Program-made: the position numbers and the translations under genes | Shown: positions 9,684 to 19,419 of the stretch, piece by piece | How positions within the stretch are numbered: the stretch's first letter is position 1 | How the letters are laid out: every line of letters starts with the position of its first letter | The notes under the pieces: generated by a model | Databases searched by the model: none | The model's input: the letters and a program-made list of their open reading frames with translations, nothing else | Told to the model about the DNA's origin: nothing | Source of the DNA: Azolla pinnata | Taxonomy: Eukaryota; Streptophyta; Polypodiopsida; Salviniales; Salviniaceae | Direction: 5' to 3' | Assembly (NCBI GenBank): GCA_037176905.1 | Contig: JBBBWG010000016.1 | Coordinates: forward strand, 1 to 38,946 | DNA length: 38,946 bases

Positions 9684-12600
9684 ATGGCTCCGAACCTAAC
9701 GAAGAAACCATACTTATCATCTACATCAACATCAGCATCAGAAGAGGATCCATTAATGCCACCAATGAAACCTGAAGATGATCAACAGTACGATGGCTAT
9801 AGCGGAGCATCAATATACAGTGCAGTGTTCAGCGTCTCGACAACCATTGTCGGGGCTGGAATCATGGGCCTTCCCTCGACAATGAACACTGTCGGATTGA
9901 TCCCTGGATGCATCCTCATTGTCCTTCTCGGCTTGCTAACCAACACCTCGATTGATTTCTTGCTCCGCTGCTCAGTTGCGAGTAGAGCTGTCTCTTATGG
10001 TGGAGTTATGGCCGATTCTTTCGGACGATATGGCCGCTTGATCCTCCAGATCTTCGTTATCATAAACAACTTTGGACTCCTTGTCGTTTACCTAATCATC
10101 ATTGGTATGTATGCACATCCCGTTTTCCTCGTATTTTATTTCAACCTCACTTCCTACTAAGGATGAAGCCATTTTCCCTTGTTCTAGTTTGTCAGTAAAC
10201 AAAAAAAGATCTTTTGATCAGTATTCAGTATAGGTTCCCTTCTTCTTATCTTAGATTCTTTATATGGGATGCCAGACTAGGTATAGCAACGCTTGGTATC
10301 AAGTTTTATGTGTAAACCCTGGGTCCAGTTCTTAGTCCATAGGGTTCTGTTCAATGAAGTGCACTGATTAGGTATAAGGCTGTGTATCCCCTTTCACATC
10401 TAAACGAGTGTAAGCAGTACTGTATCATGTAACTTTTAGGAATCCAAATCACCAATTAGAATGACTGAAATATAAGTATTAAAGAGGAATGAAAATGCAG
10501 AAGGAGTAGGCAGGTCGTCATGGGCGTGTTAATCTGGGGTAAGTGTCCATTCCAAAGCTATCAAAAGTGAGCCTACGTCTAGTGTCAACTTAAACTGAGG
10601 GATTGGCTCATTGGAATATTAACTTTTGCTACACATCCAGTTTTAAAAGGAACATCAAACAACATTAGCTTACAATCACTTCATTTCTTATGTAGCCGAT
10701 GTGTTATCTGGTTCTACATCTTCATCTGTTCACCATTCGGGAGTGTTGGAGGAGTGGGCGGGTGGTCAAACATGGTGGAATTCGAGGGTGATGGTGATGT
10801 TGGTTACAACAGTTGTTGTGCTGGCTCCATTGACATCTTTTCGGCATGTCGGTAAGTGCACACCTATTTGCTGATATTGCATCTTTGCAAATTTTCAAAT
10901 CCCTAGAAGTGAGGGATCTCTTGCCACACTTCGTTTTTCGTTTGCTATGGACTTAGACATTCCCCTTCCAGATTTGTTCTCATTTGATCTCTTGAGAACC
11001 ATTCTTTGAGAAGTCTTATCACTTGGATAAACATAATTATACTGAGCCTTCATTTTCATAAAATGAAACATACATTGGAGATACAAATGAATATTTATGC
11101 AGACATCTTTGACTATTTGAAGAAGGCTTCTAGATACTATTTTGAGTGATTCACTTCTTTTCTCTTTCAGATTCATTGGAGTTTTCATCAGCACTCTCAG
11201 TTGGGCTAGCAGTTTTATTTGTGGTTGTGACAGCTGCCATAGCAGCTTACAAACTTGTTGCTGGGACAATCAGTATGCCAAAATTATTTCCAGATCTTAG
11301 TGCTGATGCATCCACGATCTTATCTTACTTCTCAGTGGTACCAGTCCTAGTGACAGCTTATATTTGTCATCATTCTGGTAAGTATATATACATTTGATTA
11401 ACGTTCTTGTGCTTTAGGTGAAGAATTTGTTGTGGAAAATATAACATTTAGGCGTTTTACCCGATTATGTCTCATGACAAGGAAAGCTTCTGGGTATGCA
11501 ATAAATTGAAATTTGAGAGAGCATTGCTCAAATAAAAAAAAAATTTGGTGCATACACAGTTTAACATATTTCTTATCATTTGAATCGCCTTCATTTGTGG
11601 ATTGTCATCATTAATGAACTGATGTGTGAGTGAAACGGTCAATTTTTTTCGCTGAGTAGCTTTTCTTTTGGTACCATTGATACTTGTGCCACACTTATTA
11701 CTGTTGCAAAGTGATGCATGTTATGCATGGATAGCTGCAATATTGAACAAGTAAAATGATGAAGGGAAGTAATTTTCATAAGATGATAAACCATATCGAT
11801 GCAAGATAAACATAGTATAATCTCCCCTAATCACTTTTGTTAGAAAATTTTCTAAGCTGATGCCCCCTCCCTTAAAAATGAATCAGAGCCCTCCCATATT
11901 GTTGAGATGTTTCTATTTTCAGTCATTACAAGGACGAGCTGTCCATCTAAGGACACACATAAACTTTTCCTGGTTATAAGGGATGTAATTTTATGTGTTA
12001 ATTGCTTTATGTTAAGTTTGATTTGTTTCTGAGAGACCTAATGGATATTGGGATTTTCACCATGGAGAGTGCAGTGAACTTCATGAAGACCAAAGTTATA
12101 AATTTTTGTCCTCCAGGCCTGTCAGATGGTATGCAGTATTCACAGTATAAGGGACAGATGAGAATTAGAGGTGGAGTTTACCTTATACTTAGCAGTTAGT
12201 CGGGACAAGCAGGCATGCCTATTGACAGATATTTCCCGGATACATTCTCATGACCCAGTATAAAAAGGTTCTTTTGATATCCTCATGAGTCGGCTTTTAT
12301 GTATGCTACCAAGAATAGACTCAAATAACCAGTGGTGGAGGCCACTTGCTGAGAGAGGTTGGAGTGGGTCTTGTCAATTTGCAGGCTAGATAGTGGTTTT
12401 GAGGCACTGGCTAGGTATGGGGGAACTCCATCTGTACAAATATGATCTGCATTTCCTTTTACATAACGGAGGAGATACTTGGTCAGACTTGATATATTCA
12501 AACCTGAATCACATTGTGGGATCCTAAATCACACCATGGGGTTGCTTCCCTTCCACAGATATATACCATAAAGAACGTATTACAGGAAATCTAGGAATAG

Positions 12601-14094
12601 ATTCCTCCGATTACCTTCACAAATGGATATCTATAATACCCACAATTTGGATAATGATATGTCGGGTTAGAGTATATGCCAAGAGTATTACTTCATGCAG
12701 TGGGTTGGGCTGTTTCATACAGAGGAGAGATTTTATATAACTTTGTCTCCTAGGTGATTTTGTTTTCATTGACTTGAAAAACTGTTCTTTTTCTCTTCTT
12801 CCTCACGTGAAAATTCGCCATATTAATCTGCTGCCTTTAAAGGTAACTGTTCAATCACATTGTAGAAGATTTTGAAACGTGATATTAAGGTCTTTAGAGA
12901 AAGGCCATATTAAAAAACGTGATTTTGAAACGCTCACACATCGGATAAAAAGGCCAAGGTAAGGCCTGTAATGAATGCAATTGGCCACAATCTAATGCTG
13001 CATAGAAGCACCAATTGCACGTGTTGAAATGTGAACATACAGTCCCTAAAGATATTGTCTAGTGCTCTGAGAACATAATTTCTCTTTCAGAAGTTCTTTC
13101 TTTTAGCTCTGTTTAATGTGTCTGAATCATGAAGACATGGAATTATGTTACTAATCTGATACTTGCTGTCTTGTTTAATAGTTCATCCAATTCTAAATGA
13201 GCTCGAGACAGCATCGGATTCAAAGAAAGTGATACGAATCTCACTTGCATTATGCACAGCAATTTATGTTGCAACTAGCGTCTTTTGCTTCCTCTTATTT
13301 GGAGAAGACACATTGACCGATGTTTTATCCAATTTTGATGTGGACCTGGGAGTACCACATTCAGCCATTCTATCAGATATAGTTCGTGTAGGGTATGCTG
13401 TTCATCTGATGCTGGTGTACCCATTATTGAATTTCTCACTTCGTCTGAATGTTGATGGGATCATCTTCCCAAGAGCTGTTCCGATATCTGCAGATCCACG
13501 CCGCTTTGCTATCCTCACATCAGGGATCATTCTTGCAACTTTTCTTGGTGCTTCTTTTATTCCAGATATCTCAGATGCCTTCCAAATTACAGGATCCACT
13601 GCTGCAGTTGGCATCGGTTTCATCTTCCCCGGTCTATTAATTCTATGGTGAGGTCATGATTTCTTTTGCAGTTCTGTTTCTTGTTCACAATCTAGAAATA
13701 CAGGGCATACATCAAAATATCTCTCGACTACTGGTGTACTCAGTAGAATACAACTAAGCTCTTTAAATTAATATGTTTTTTGTTGGGCTTGTGGTTATTC
13801 CCCTGTAAATTCATGAACGCTTAAATCCTTGCATACGGTTCAATGTTCCAGTCTTAAAGAGGTGATAGCATCGTGAAAGGAAACATAATTTTTTTGTTCC
13901 AATATGATCAGATCGGTTATGCATGGATAATACTTTGGTGCATGCCAACCATACTTATACTGTTTTACTTTTGTATCAGGGATACCCATAAAATAGCATC
14001 TACTGGACAAAAGGTGACTGCATGGTTAATGGTGATATTGGCTGTCAGTTCAAGTATTATAGCTCTGACCAATGATATCTATAGTCTATTATAA
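9684..14094 (+). CDS. Vacuolar-type amino acid transporter, AVT6 group
   Basis: Exons 9684-10104, 10696-10851, 11171-11377, 13182-13647 and 13980-14094 join in phase to 454 aa, usual for the AAAP/SLC38-like family. The transmembrane core starts near residue 43 with SAVFSVSTTIVGAGIMGLP, the substrate/sodium-binding first helix of the fold. Family landmarks follow: SYGGVMADSFGRYGRLILQI, the ISMPKLFPDL loop, VVPVLVTAYICHH, FCFLLFGEDTLTDVLSNFD, and the end IALTNDIYSLL. About 11 helices are expected. Arabidopsis AVT6 members export neutral or acidic amino acids from the vacuole. The acidic, Ser/Thr-rich N-terminus (residues 1-40) is cytosolic by analogy. Every intron starts with GT; exon 4 would run into a TGA immediately after the TG|GTGAGG donor if unspliced. 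The family call is firm; subgroup and substrate are inferred. Confidence 0.95.
11378..13181. other. Transporter intron 3 (1.8 kb)
   Basis: By far the longest intron of this gene. Part of the minus strand around 12283-12501 reads vaguely like a copia RNase H region (LLRYVKGNADHIC, then ASTTGYLSLF), so an eroded retroelement scrap is possible but weak. Near 12870-12930 the phrase TTTTGAAACGTGAT/CGTGATTTTGAAACG recurs. Confidence 0.4.
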
Positions 14095-15376
14095 AAAGCA
14101 CAGGATTCCATTGAAATTTTCAATCGAGTGATGGTTACAAAGATATGGTCTGTAGATATAAACCCCTGGAATTTCTCTATTCCCTCGCTGGAGAGTTCAA
14201 TTAAGTGTCCAATGCTATGTGGTAACACAAATAATGGTTTGGGTTGTCACGACTACAAACTAGCTACTATGAGCCACATTTTTCCATCAATGAATGATTG
14301 TTTATTTTTGTACAAAACCCCAGATTCTGATTCTTGCATGTATTATTATTCTTTCTGAGCTTGTCAATACGCATATTACTACAAATGAAGGATGAATCAT
14401 TTAAATAACATAAAGTCTTGAGAGGTAAATCAAAATACTCTCACTGAATCTCATGTACTATAGACATTTGGTTTGTACTCTTTCTATTTTAGAGCTTAGG
14501 GATGTCTGCCAGCCAGGTACTGTACATGAAAGCTGTCTGTCCATCGGTGAAAGATCTGGCTACTCCAATACTAAAACCCTTCGGTGACAGACAACAAAAC
14601 AAAGACTAGATATGTTATACCAGTGACTTGATAAACAGAGAGATGGAAAATAGATTCGGCCTTCCTTAAGAGGCATGGTTTCTGTTCCTGTATACTGCCA
14701 CAGTTGGAGCTGTTTTCACCAGGTTAACTCCGTTTTCATCACTTACTGGTGGTATCTTCTGTGTGCATCGGAGAGCTTCAGCTCCCTGTGCTGATGGGCG
14801 TCGTAAGTAAGCATCTTTAACCAGTTTCTACAGTTGATTATAAACCTCGAAACAAAACCCACTTTCGAAGTCGATGCCACGGGAATAATCGAAGGCGAAA
14901 GCATGGAGAGAAATTTCTAGGGATGTGGCAGTGCATGATGACATCAAAGTATGATGAAAGAACAAAGGCAGGGTGGGAAATTTCAAGTGGTATGAACTCC
15001 TAGATTGGCAGTTTGAGTAAAATGGCAGTATGAAAGACATTTATGCCATGATGATGAATGCAAAACATGATTTCTCTCTCCAACAAGGAAGCAGTTAGAT
15101 TGATTCCTTGACAAGCTAGATTTTACCCAACACAAGTCCTTTGAATGATCATGACTCATATAACACAGCTTCTGTCTTATCAACTCAATAGTAGGAGTAT
15201 TCTCAAGCCCTAAACTCAGAGAATCATGATGTTGACGATGCAAGCAACACAATGATGCTCTCGGCTTTTGGCAAAGTGATCAGTCTTATAAAACATAAAT
15301 TGATCCCTTTCTTTTTGCTTCTTTTGGCTTACCATGAAAGCCTTCTTCTCATCCATCTTCCTCTGGTTCTGGTTCT
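14095..15376. other. Transporter 3' UTR and intergenic, no gene seen
   Basis: Only short frames without family features. Around 14690-14810 a frame reads ATVGAVFTRLTPF..., but it has no start, no splice context and no known match. Confidence 0.5.
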
Positions 15377-15740
15377 GATTCTGAGTCTGATTCCGAAGTC
15401 TGAGGCTTTTGATTTGCTTGCGAAATCGCTCTCCCAAGGTCTGAACGAAGCTTCCATGGCGATTCCGCCACGGAAGAATCGGACTCTTCTTGGAAGAATT
15501 GCCTCACAGAAGACCCCTCTCTGTGCTGCGGCAAAGCATATGAACCAGGTATGTGTCTTCTTCTTCTTCTTCTTCTTCTTCTGATTCTTCTTCTTCTTCT
15601 TCTTCTTCTGATTCTGATCCGAGGCTTTTGCTTCTCTTACGAATCGCCCTCCAAGGTCTGAACGAAGCTTCCATGGCGATTCTGCAGAAGAATGGATCCC
15701 CTCTTTGGAGAAAGAATTGCCTCATACAAGCACCCTTCCT
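15377..15740 (+). repeat. Direct duplication of a leader-like module around (TTC)n
   Basis: Copy A (about 15377-15525) and copy B (about 15610-15740) share GAGGCTTTTG, CAAGGTCTGAACGAAGCTTC, ATGGCGATTC and AGAATTGCCTCA in the same order, with substitutions and indels between. They are about 233 bp apart; (TTC)n arrays at about 15558-15610 separate them. Each copy contains an ATG. Copy A opens MAIPPRKNRTLLGRIASQK, basic and targeting-like, then a donor-like CAG|GTATGT at 15549/15550, but I could not splice it in frame to the PPR gene downstream. A third, inverted copy of the module's core is at 19081-19130. Confidence 0.85.
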
Positions 15741-15837
15741 CCTTCTCTGCGCGTGTGCTCGATGTAGAACAGCTCCAGATTAGCTCGCCATGGATATGCA
15801 TAACCACTGAGCGAGCATCAGAGATCCATGGACCCCC

Positions 15838-18183
15838 ATGGCTTCTCTCGATCGAGCCTTGATGCGAAGAACTGCCGCGCAATCGGTACGCGGAGCTGCA
15901 TCGAAGAACAAGGAAGAAGCTGCAAGGCACAGCGATTCCTCCTTTCTGGCCTTGCTCAGGGCTTGCGCCAAGGCGAAGGATCTCTGTCAAGGCATCATAC
16001 TTCACACCAAGATCCTGGAGAAGGGCTTGCTCCCGAAGAGCCGCTACCTCGCCAATGCTTTGATCAACATGTATGCCAAATGCGGGATGCTCGCCAATGC
16101 GCACGAAATGCTCGAAGAGCTTCCTGTCAGGGACAAAGTCTCTTGGTCTGCCTTGATTGCAGGCTATGCTCAACATGGACGAGGCCGTGAAGCGTTGAAT
16201 TGCTTCGATCAGATGCGAAGCGAGGGCCTCTACCCGGATGCAATCACTCTCGCTTCCCTCTTGAAAGCTTGCACTTCTGCACGAGACGCGGAGAAGGGCC
16301 AGCAGATTCACAAGGAGATTGGTATTATGGGCCTTCTAGACAGGAACATCGTACTCGGAAATGCTCTCGCGGACATGTACGCGAAATGTGGTCTTCTTGC
16401 AAAGGCGCAAGAGGTTCTCAAGGATCTTCCCATTCGGGATGTGGTTTCATGGAATGTTCTGATCACTGGATATGCCCAACAAGAGCGAGGTCACAATGCA
16501 CTGGATTGTCTTGAGCAGATGAGGAACGATGGCATCTCACCGGATGCGATCACCTTCCTGGGTGTTTTAAAGGCATGCGGCTGCGTAAGAGCCATAGACG
16601 CGGGAAGACGAATTCATAAGGAGATTGTGGGTAAAGGCTTGCTAAAGGAGGACATCAGGCTTGGGTCTGCTTTGGTGGATATGTATGTCAAATGTGGATT
16701 TCTTGTCAAAGCGCAAGAGGTGCTCGAAGAGCTTCCGATCCGCAATGTAATCTCCTGGTCTACGTTAATCGCGGGATATGCTGAGAATGGGCAGGGTAAG
16801 GAAGCACTCGACTGTTTTGAGCACATGCGATACGAAGGTCTGTCTCCAGATGTCGTCGCATATGTTTGCATCTTGCAGGCCTGTGGCAATGCAAGGGATG
16901 TAGACAAGGGTAAGCAGATACATGAGGAGGTTGTGAATAATGGGTTACTGGAAAAGGTCTCCGTGCTCGGCAATGCTCTAGTGGACATGTATGCGAAATG
17001 CGGAGCGCTCGCAAAAGCACAAGAAGTTCTCGAAAGCCTTCGTGCTCGAAGCACAGTCTCATGGTCTGCATTGATTGCAGGGTATGCTGAGCAGGGCCAG
17101 TGCCAGAAAGCGCTCGACTGCTTTGAACAGATGCAGAGTGAGGGCATATCTCCGAGCGCGATCACTTTGATTTGCATCTTGAAGGCTTGTGGCAACATAG
17201 GAGCGTTACGCGACGGTGAACAAATTCATGAAAAGTTCGTCGAGCAGGGCATGGTACTGCAGGATATTGAGCTGGGCAACGCGTTGATCGATATGTATGC
17301 CAAATGTGGTCAGCTTGCCAAAGCACAACAGGTGCTAGAAATGCTTTCGAACCCAGACATAATCTCTTGGAACATGCTTCTTGGAGGGTATGCTCAGCAA
17401 GGCCTGGGACATGAGGCGCTGGGATGTTTTCGACAAATGCAAAGCGAGGGCGTCCCTCCAGATCCTGTCACCTTTATCTGTGTCTTAAACGCCTGTGCAA
17501 CTGCTGGCGCGATCGAGAAAGGAAAGCAAGCACATAATGAAGTTCTGAATGCAGGATTTCTGGAGAAGGATGTGGTGATTGGGAATGCATTAGTGGATAT
17601 GTATGCGAAATGCGGCATGCTAGCAAAAGCGCGAGAGGTGCTCCAGGAGCTTCCAGTTCGAGATATCGTCTCGTGGTCTACGCTCATAGGGGGCTATGCT
17701 CAGGATGGAAAAGGTCGAGAAGCGCTGGAATGTTTGAAGCTCATGAGAAGCGACGGTGTTCCGCCGAATGCAGTTACATTCCAGTGCATCCTGAGTGCAT
17801 GTGGTCGTTCCGGCCTGATGAGCGAGGCGCAAATGCTTTTCGGAGATATGGCCAAGGCATATGGAGTGGTTCCGACCTCGGAGCATCATGTTAGCATGGT
17901 AATGCTACTCGGATCCGCTGGTTACTTCGAGAAAGCAGTATCGGTTATCAAGGCGATGCCATCTTCCGACAATCCTGCGATTTGGCTTGCATTGCTGGGT
18001 TCTTGCCAGAAATGGGCGAACGCGAGGCTCGGGAGATTAGCCTTTGATCAGGCGGTGCAAATCGAGAGCGATTGCTCAGCAGCATATACACTCATGGCCA
18101 ATACTTTTGCAGCTGCTGGCATGGAAAAGGATGCTGAGAATGTCACAGCCATGGGACAAAAATATGCAGCACGGCCGCGTTAA
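15838..18183 (+). CDS. PLS-class pentatricopeptide-repeat protein, organelle RNA factor
   Basis: An intronless 781-aa protein. The first ~33 residues (MASLDRALMRRTAAQSVRGAA) are Arg/Ser/Ala-rich and acid-poor, like an organelle targeting peptide. Then come six P-L-S triplets of about 101 aa, each with a version of GNALVDMYAKCG, VSWSALIAGYAQ and GISPDAITFICILKACG. A final degenerate E-like region (about residues 650-781) has SEHHVSMVMLLGSAGY and NPAIWLALLGSC. There is no DYW deaminase domain, so if it edits RNA it would need a partner; splicing or stabilisation roles are also possible. PPR proteins bind RNA one base per repeat in plastids or mitochondria. The ATG at 15838 is the first after an in-frame TGA at 15808; a short frame MDMHNH ends there, and another ATG at 15828 opens an overlapping frame. 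Confidence 0.95.
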   Translation: MASLDRALMRRTAAQSVRGAASKNKEEAARHSDSSFLALLRACAKAKDLCQGIILHTKILEKGLLPKSRYLANALINMYAKCGMLANAHEMLEELPVRDKVSWSALIAGYAQHGRGREALNCFDQMRSEGLYPDAITLASLLKACTSARDAEKGQQIHKEIGIMGLLDRNIVLGNALADMYAKCGLLAKAQEVLKDLPIRDVVSWNVLITGYAQQERGHNALDCLEQMRNDGISPDAITFLGVLKACGCVRAIDAGRRIHKEIVGKGLLKEDIRLGSALVDMYVKCGFLVKAQEVLEELPIRNVISWSTLIAGYAENGQGKEALDCFEHMRYEGLSPDVVAYVCILQACGNARDVDKGKQIHEEVVNNGLLEKVSVLGNALVDMYAKCGALAKAQEVLESLRARSTVSWSALIAGYAEQGQCQKALDCFEQMQSEGISPSAITLICILKACGNIGALRDGEQIHEKFVEQGMVLQDIELGNALIDMYAKCGQLAKAQQVLEMLSNPDIISWNMLLGGYAQQGLGHEALGCFRQMQSEGVPPDPVTFICVLNACATAGAIEKGKQAHNEVLNAGFLEKDVVIGNALVDMYAKCGMLAKAREVLQELPVRDIVSWSTLIGGYAQDGKGREALECLKLMRSDGVPPNAVTFQCILSACGRSGLMSEAQMLFGDMAKAYGVVPTSEHHVSMVMLLGSAGYFEKAVSVIKAMPSSDNPAIWLALLGSCQKWANARLGRLAFDQAVQIESDCSAAYTLMANTFAAAGMEKDAENVTAMGQKYAARPR

Positions 18184-18239
18184 ACAAAAGGGTATCATCC
18201 CGATATCTTTTCGTGTAAATTGAAGCTCACTTTGAGATG

Positions 18240-18302
18240 GTAAAATGCTACCATGAGAAGCATAATATGCCCATTTCTGTAAAATGCTACCATGAGAAGC
18301 AT
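18240..18302 (+). repeat. 24-bp direct repeat
   Basis: The phrase GTAAAATGCTACCATGAGAA plus GCAT occurs at 18240-18263 and 18279-18302, 39 bp apart, just after the PPR stop and probably in its 3' UTR. Confidence 0.9.
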
Positions 18303-18766
18303 GTTCCTAACGAACCGTGGATCTAATGCTTCGCCGTGAGAGCGTCGAAATGATCGACGGTTTGATTTTGTGTATAGAGAAAAATCCGTTCAGACCAAAT
18401 CTCGACGGTATATATACATGTCCTGGTAAAGCATTGCTTCCAGATGAATATTTTGTTTTGGACTCTGATGCTTCATGCACAGATAGGCATTGAATATGCA
18501 TCACGCCGAATTGAAGTACATATGCATTTGCCAACAGCAGATCAGAAAAATGGTCCTCATTCCTCAGTATGGAACCATGCATGCTTCGCCGCCAACATCA
18601 AGCTGACCATGCTTGAGTGCAACATCAAGCTTGTCAAAGTAACCGGTCTAGATCAAAGCATTACCTCGGTGCTTTGACCATGGTAATGGTACTCGGATGG
18701 CGCAACATCAAGCTGATGATTCGCAGCTTAGCAACATCAATCAAGCTTGTGCCACCATCTAAGCCG
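18303..18766. other. Spacer between the PPR gene and its inverted fragment
   Basis: No gene is recognised. AACATCAAGCT recurs around 18595, 18623 and 18703. The piece at about 18677-18701 (CATGGTAATGGTACTCGGAT) closely matches the PPR gene near 17894-17913, on the same strand as that gene, so a second small PPR scrap is likely here. Confidence 0.5.
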
Positions 18767-19130
18767 TGACCACATTTGGCATGCATATCGATCAAAGCAT
18801 TGCCCAGCTCAACATCCTGCGGCATCATGCCCTGCTCGACAGACCTCTCATGAACTTGTTCACCGTGGCGTAACGCTCCTTCAAGATGCAAATCGAAGCG
18901 ATGGTGTTCGGATGTATGCCCTCAGTCTGCATCTGTTCAGAGCAGCCGAGGGCTTTCTGGCACTGGCCCTGCTCAGCATAACCTGCAATCAATGCAGGCC
19001 ATGAGACCTTGCTTCGAACACGAAGGCTTTCGAGGACATTCTTGTGCTTTTGTTTTGCCGAGCACGGAGGCCTTTTCCAGCAGCTTTGTTCGGACCTCGG
19101 AGGGCGAGCCGTAAGAGAAGCAAAGAATCA
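18767..19130 (-). pseudogene. Inverted, deleted partial copy of the PPR gene with its leader
   Basis: Read on the minus strand, 19080 down to 18767 matches the neighbouring PPR gene from 16948 to 17312. It begins CTGGAAAAGG(C/T)CTCCGTGC and ends ATGCCAAATGTGGTCA. Compared with that segment it lacks about 41 bp (the NALVDMYAKCG stretch) and about 16 bp (after ATCTTGAAG), which shift the frame. A readable remnant is HGEQVHERSVEQGMMPQDVE then LGNALIDMHAKCGHG. Immediately upstream on the minus strand (19081-19130) is the leader module also found at 15.4-15.7 kb (TTGCTTCTCTTACG, CGCCCTCC, AGGTC). The copy therefore has a leader joined directly to an internal repeat, consistent with a paralogue that lost its front part. 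It cannot encode a normal PPR protein. Confidence 0.92.
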
Positions 19131-19348
19131 GAATCAGAAGCAGAAGAATCATCAGAATCAAGATAACAAGAAGAAGAATCAGAATCAGAAGAATCANNNN
19201 NNNNNNNNNNNNNNNNNNNNNNNNNNNNNNNNNNNNNNNNNNNNNNNNNNNNNNNNNNNNNNNNNNNNNNNNNNNNNNNNNNNNNNNNNNNNNNNNAGAA
19301 GAATCAGAAGAAGAATAAGAAGAAGAATCAGAAGAATCAGAAGAAGAA

Positions 19349-19379
<31 letters not shown>

Positions 19380-19383
19380 AAGA
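19131..19383. repeat. (GAA/GAATCA)n array broken by an assembly gap
   Basis: Runs of AGAAGA and AGAATC flank exactly 100 N at 19197-19296, the conventional size for a gap of unknown length. The real array is probably longer. On the minus strand it continues the (TTC)n block of the PPR leader module; on the plus strand it lies just upstream of the FtsH-like gene. Reading frames that cross the N run are meaningless. Confidence 0.95.
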
Positions 19384-19419
19384 ACAGAGATAGAAGTGGG
19401 TCTTTGCTGTGCTGCTTCC

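Noticed and set aside
12283..12501. Possible copia RNase H fragment in transporter intron 3
   Set aside because: A few residues (RYVKGNAD, STTGYL) resemble the family, but catalytic residues, neighbouring domains and LTRs are not visible. A profile search would decide.
15460..15549. Targeting-peptide exon (MAIPPRKNRT...) as first exon of the PPR gene
   Set aside because: The donor at 15549 is phase 0 and I found no acceptor before 15838 that joins in the PPR frame without a stop; the PPR gene has its own ATG and targeting-like N-terminus.
15637..16311. 224-codon minus-strand frame (and other minus frames at 16614-17889)
   Set aside because: Antisense shadows of the PPR gene; its regular codon pattern keeps the reverse frames open.
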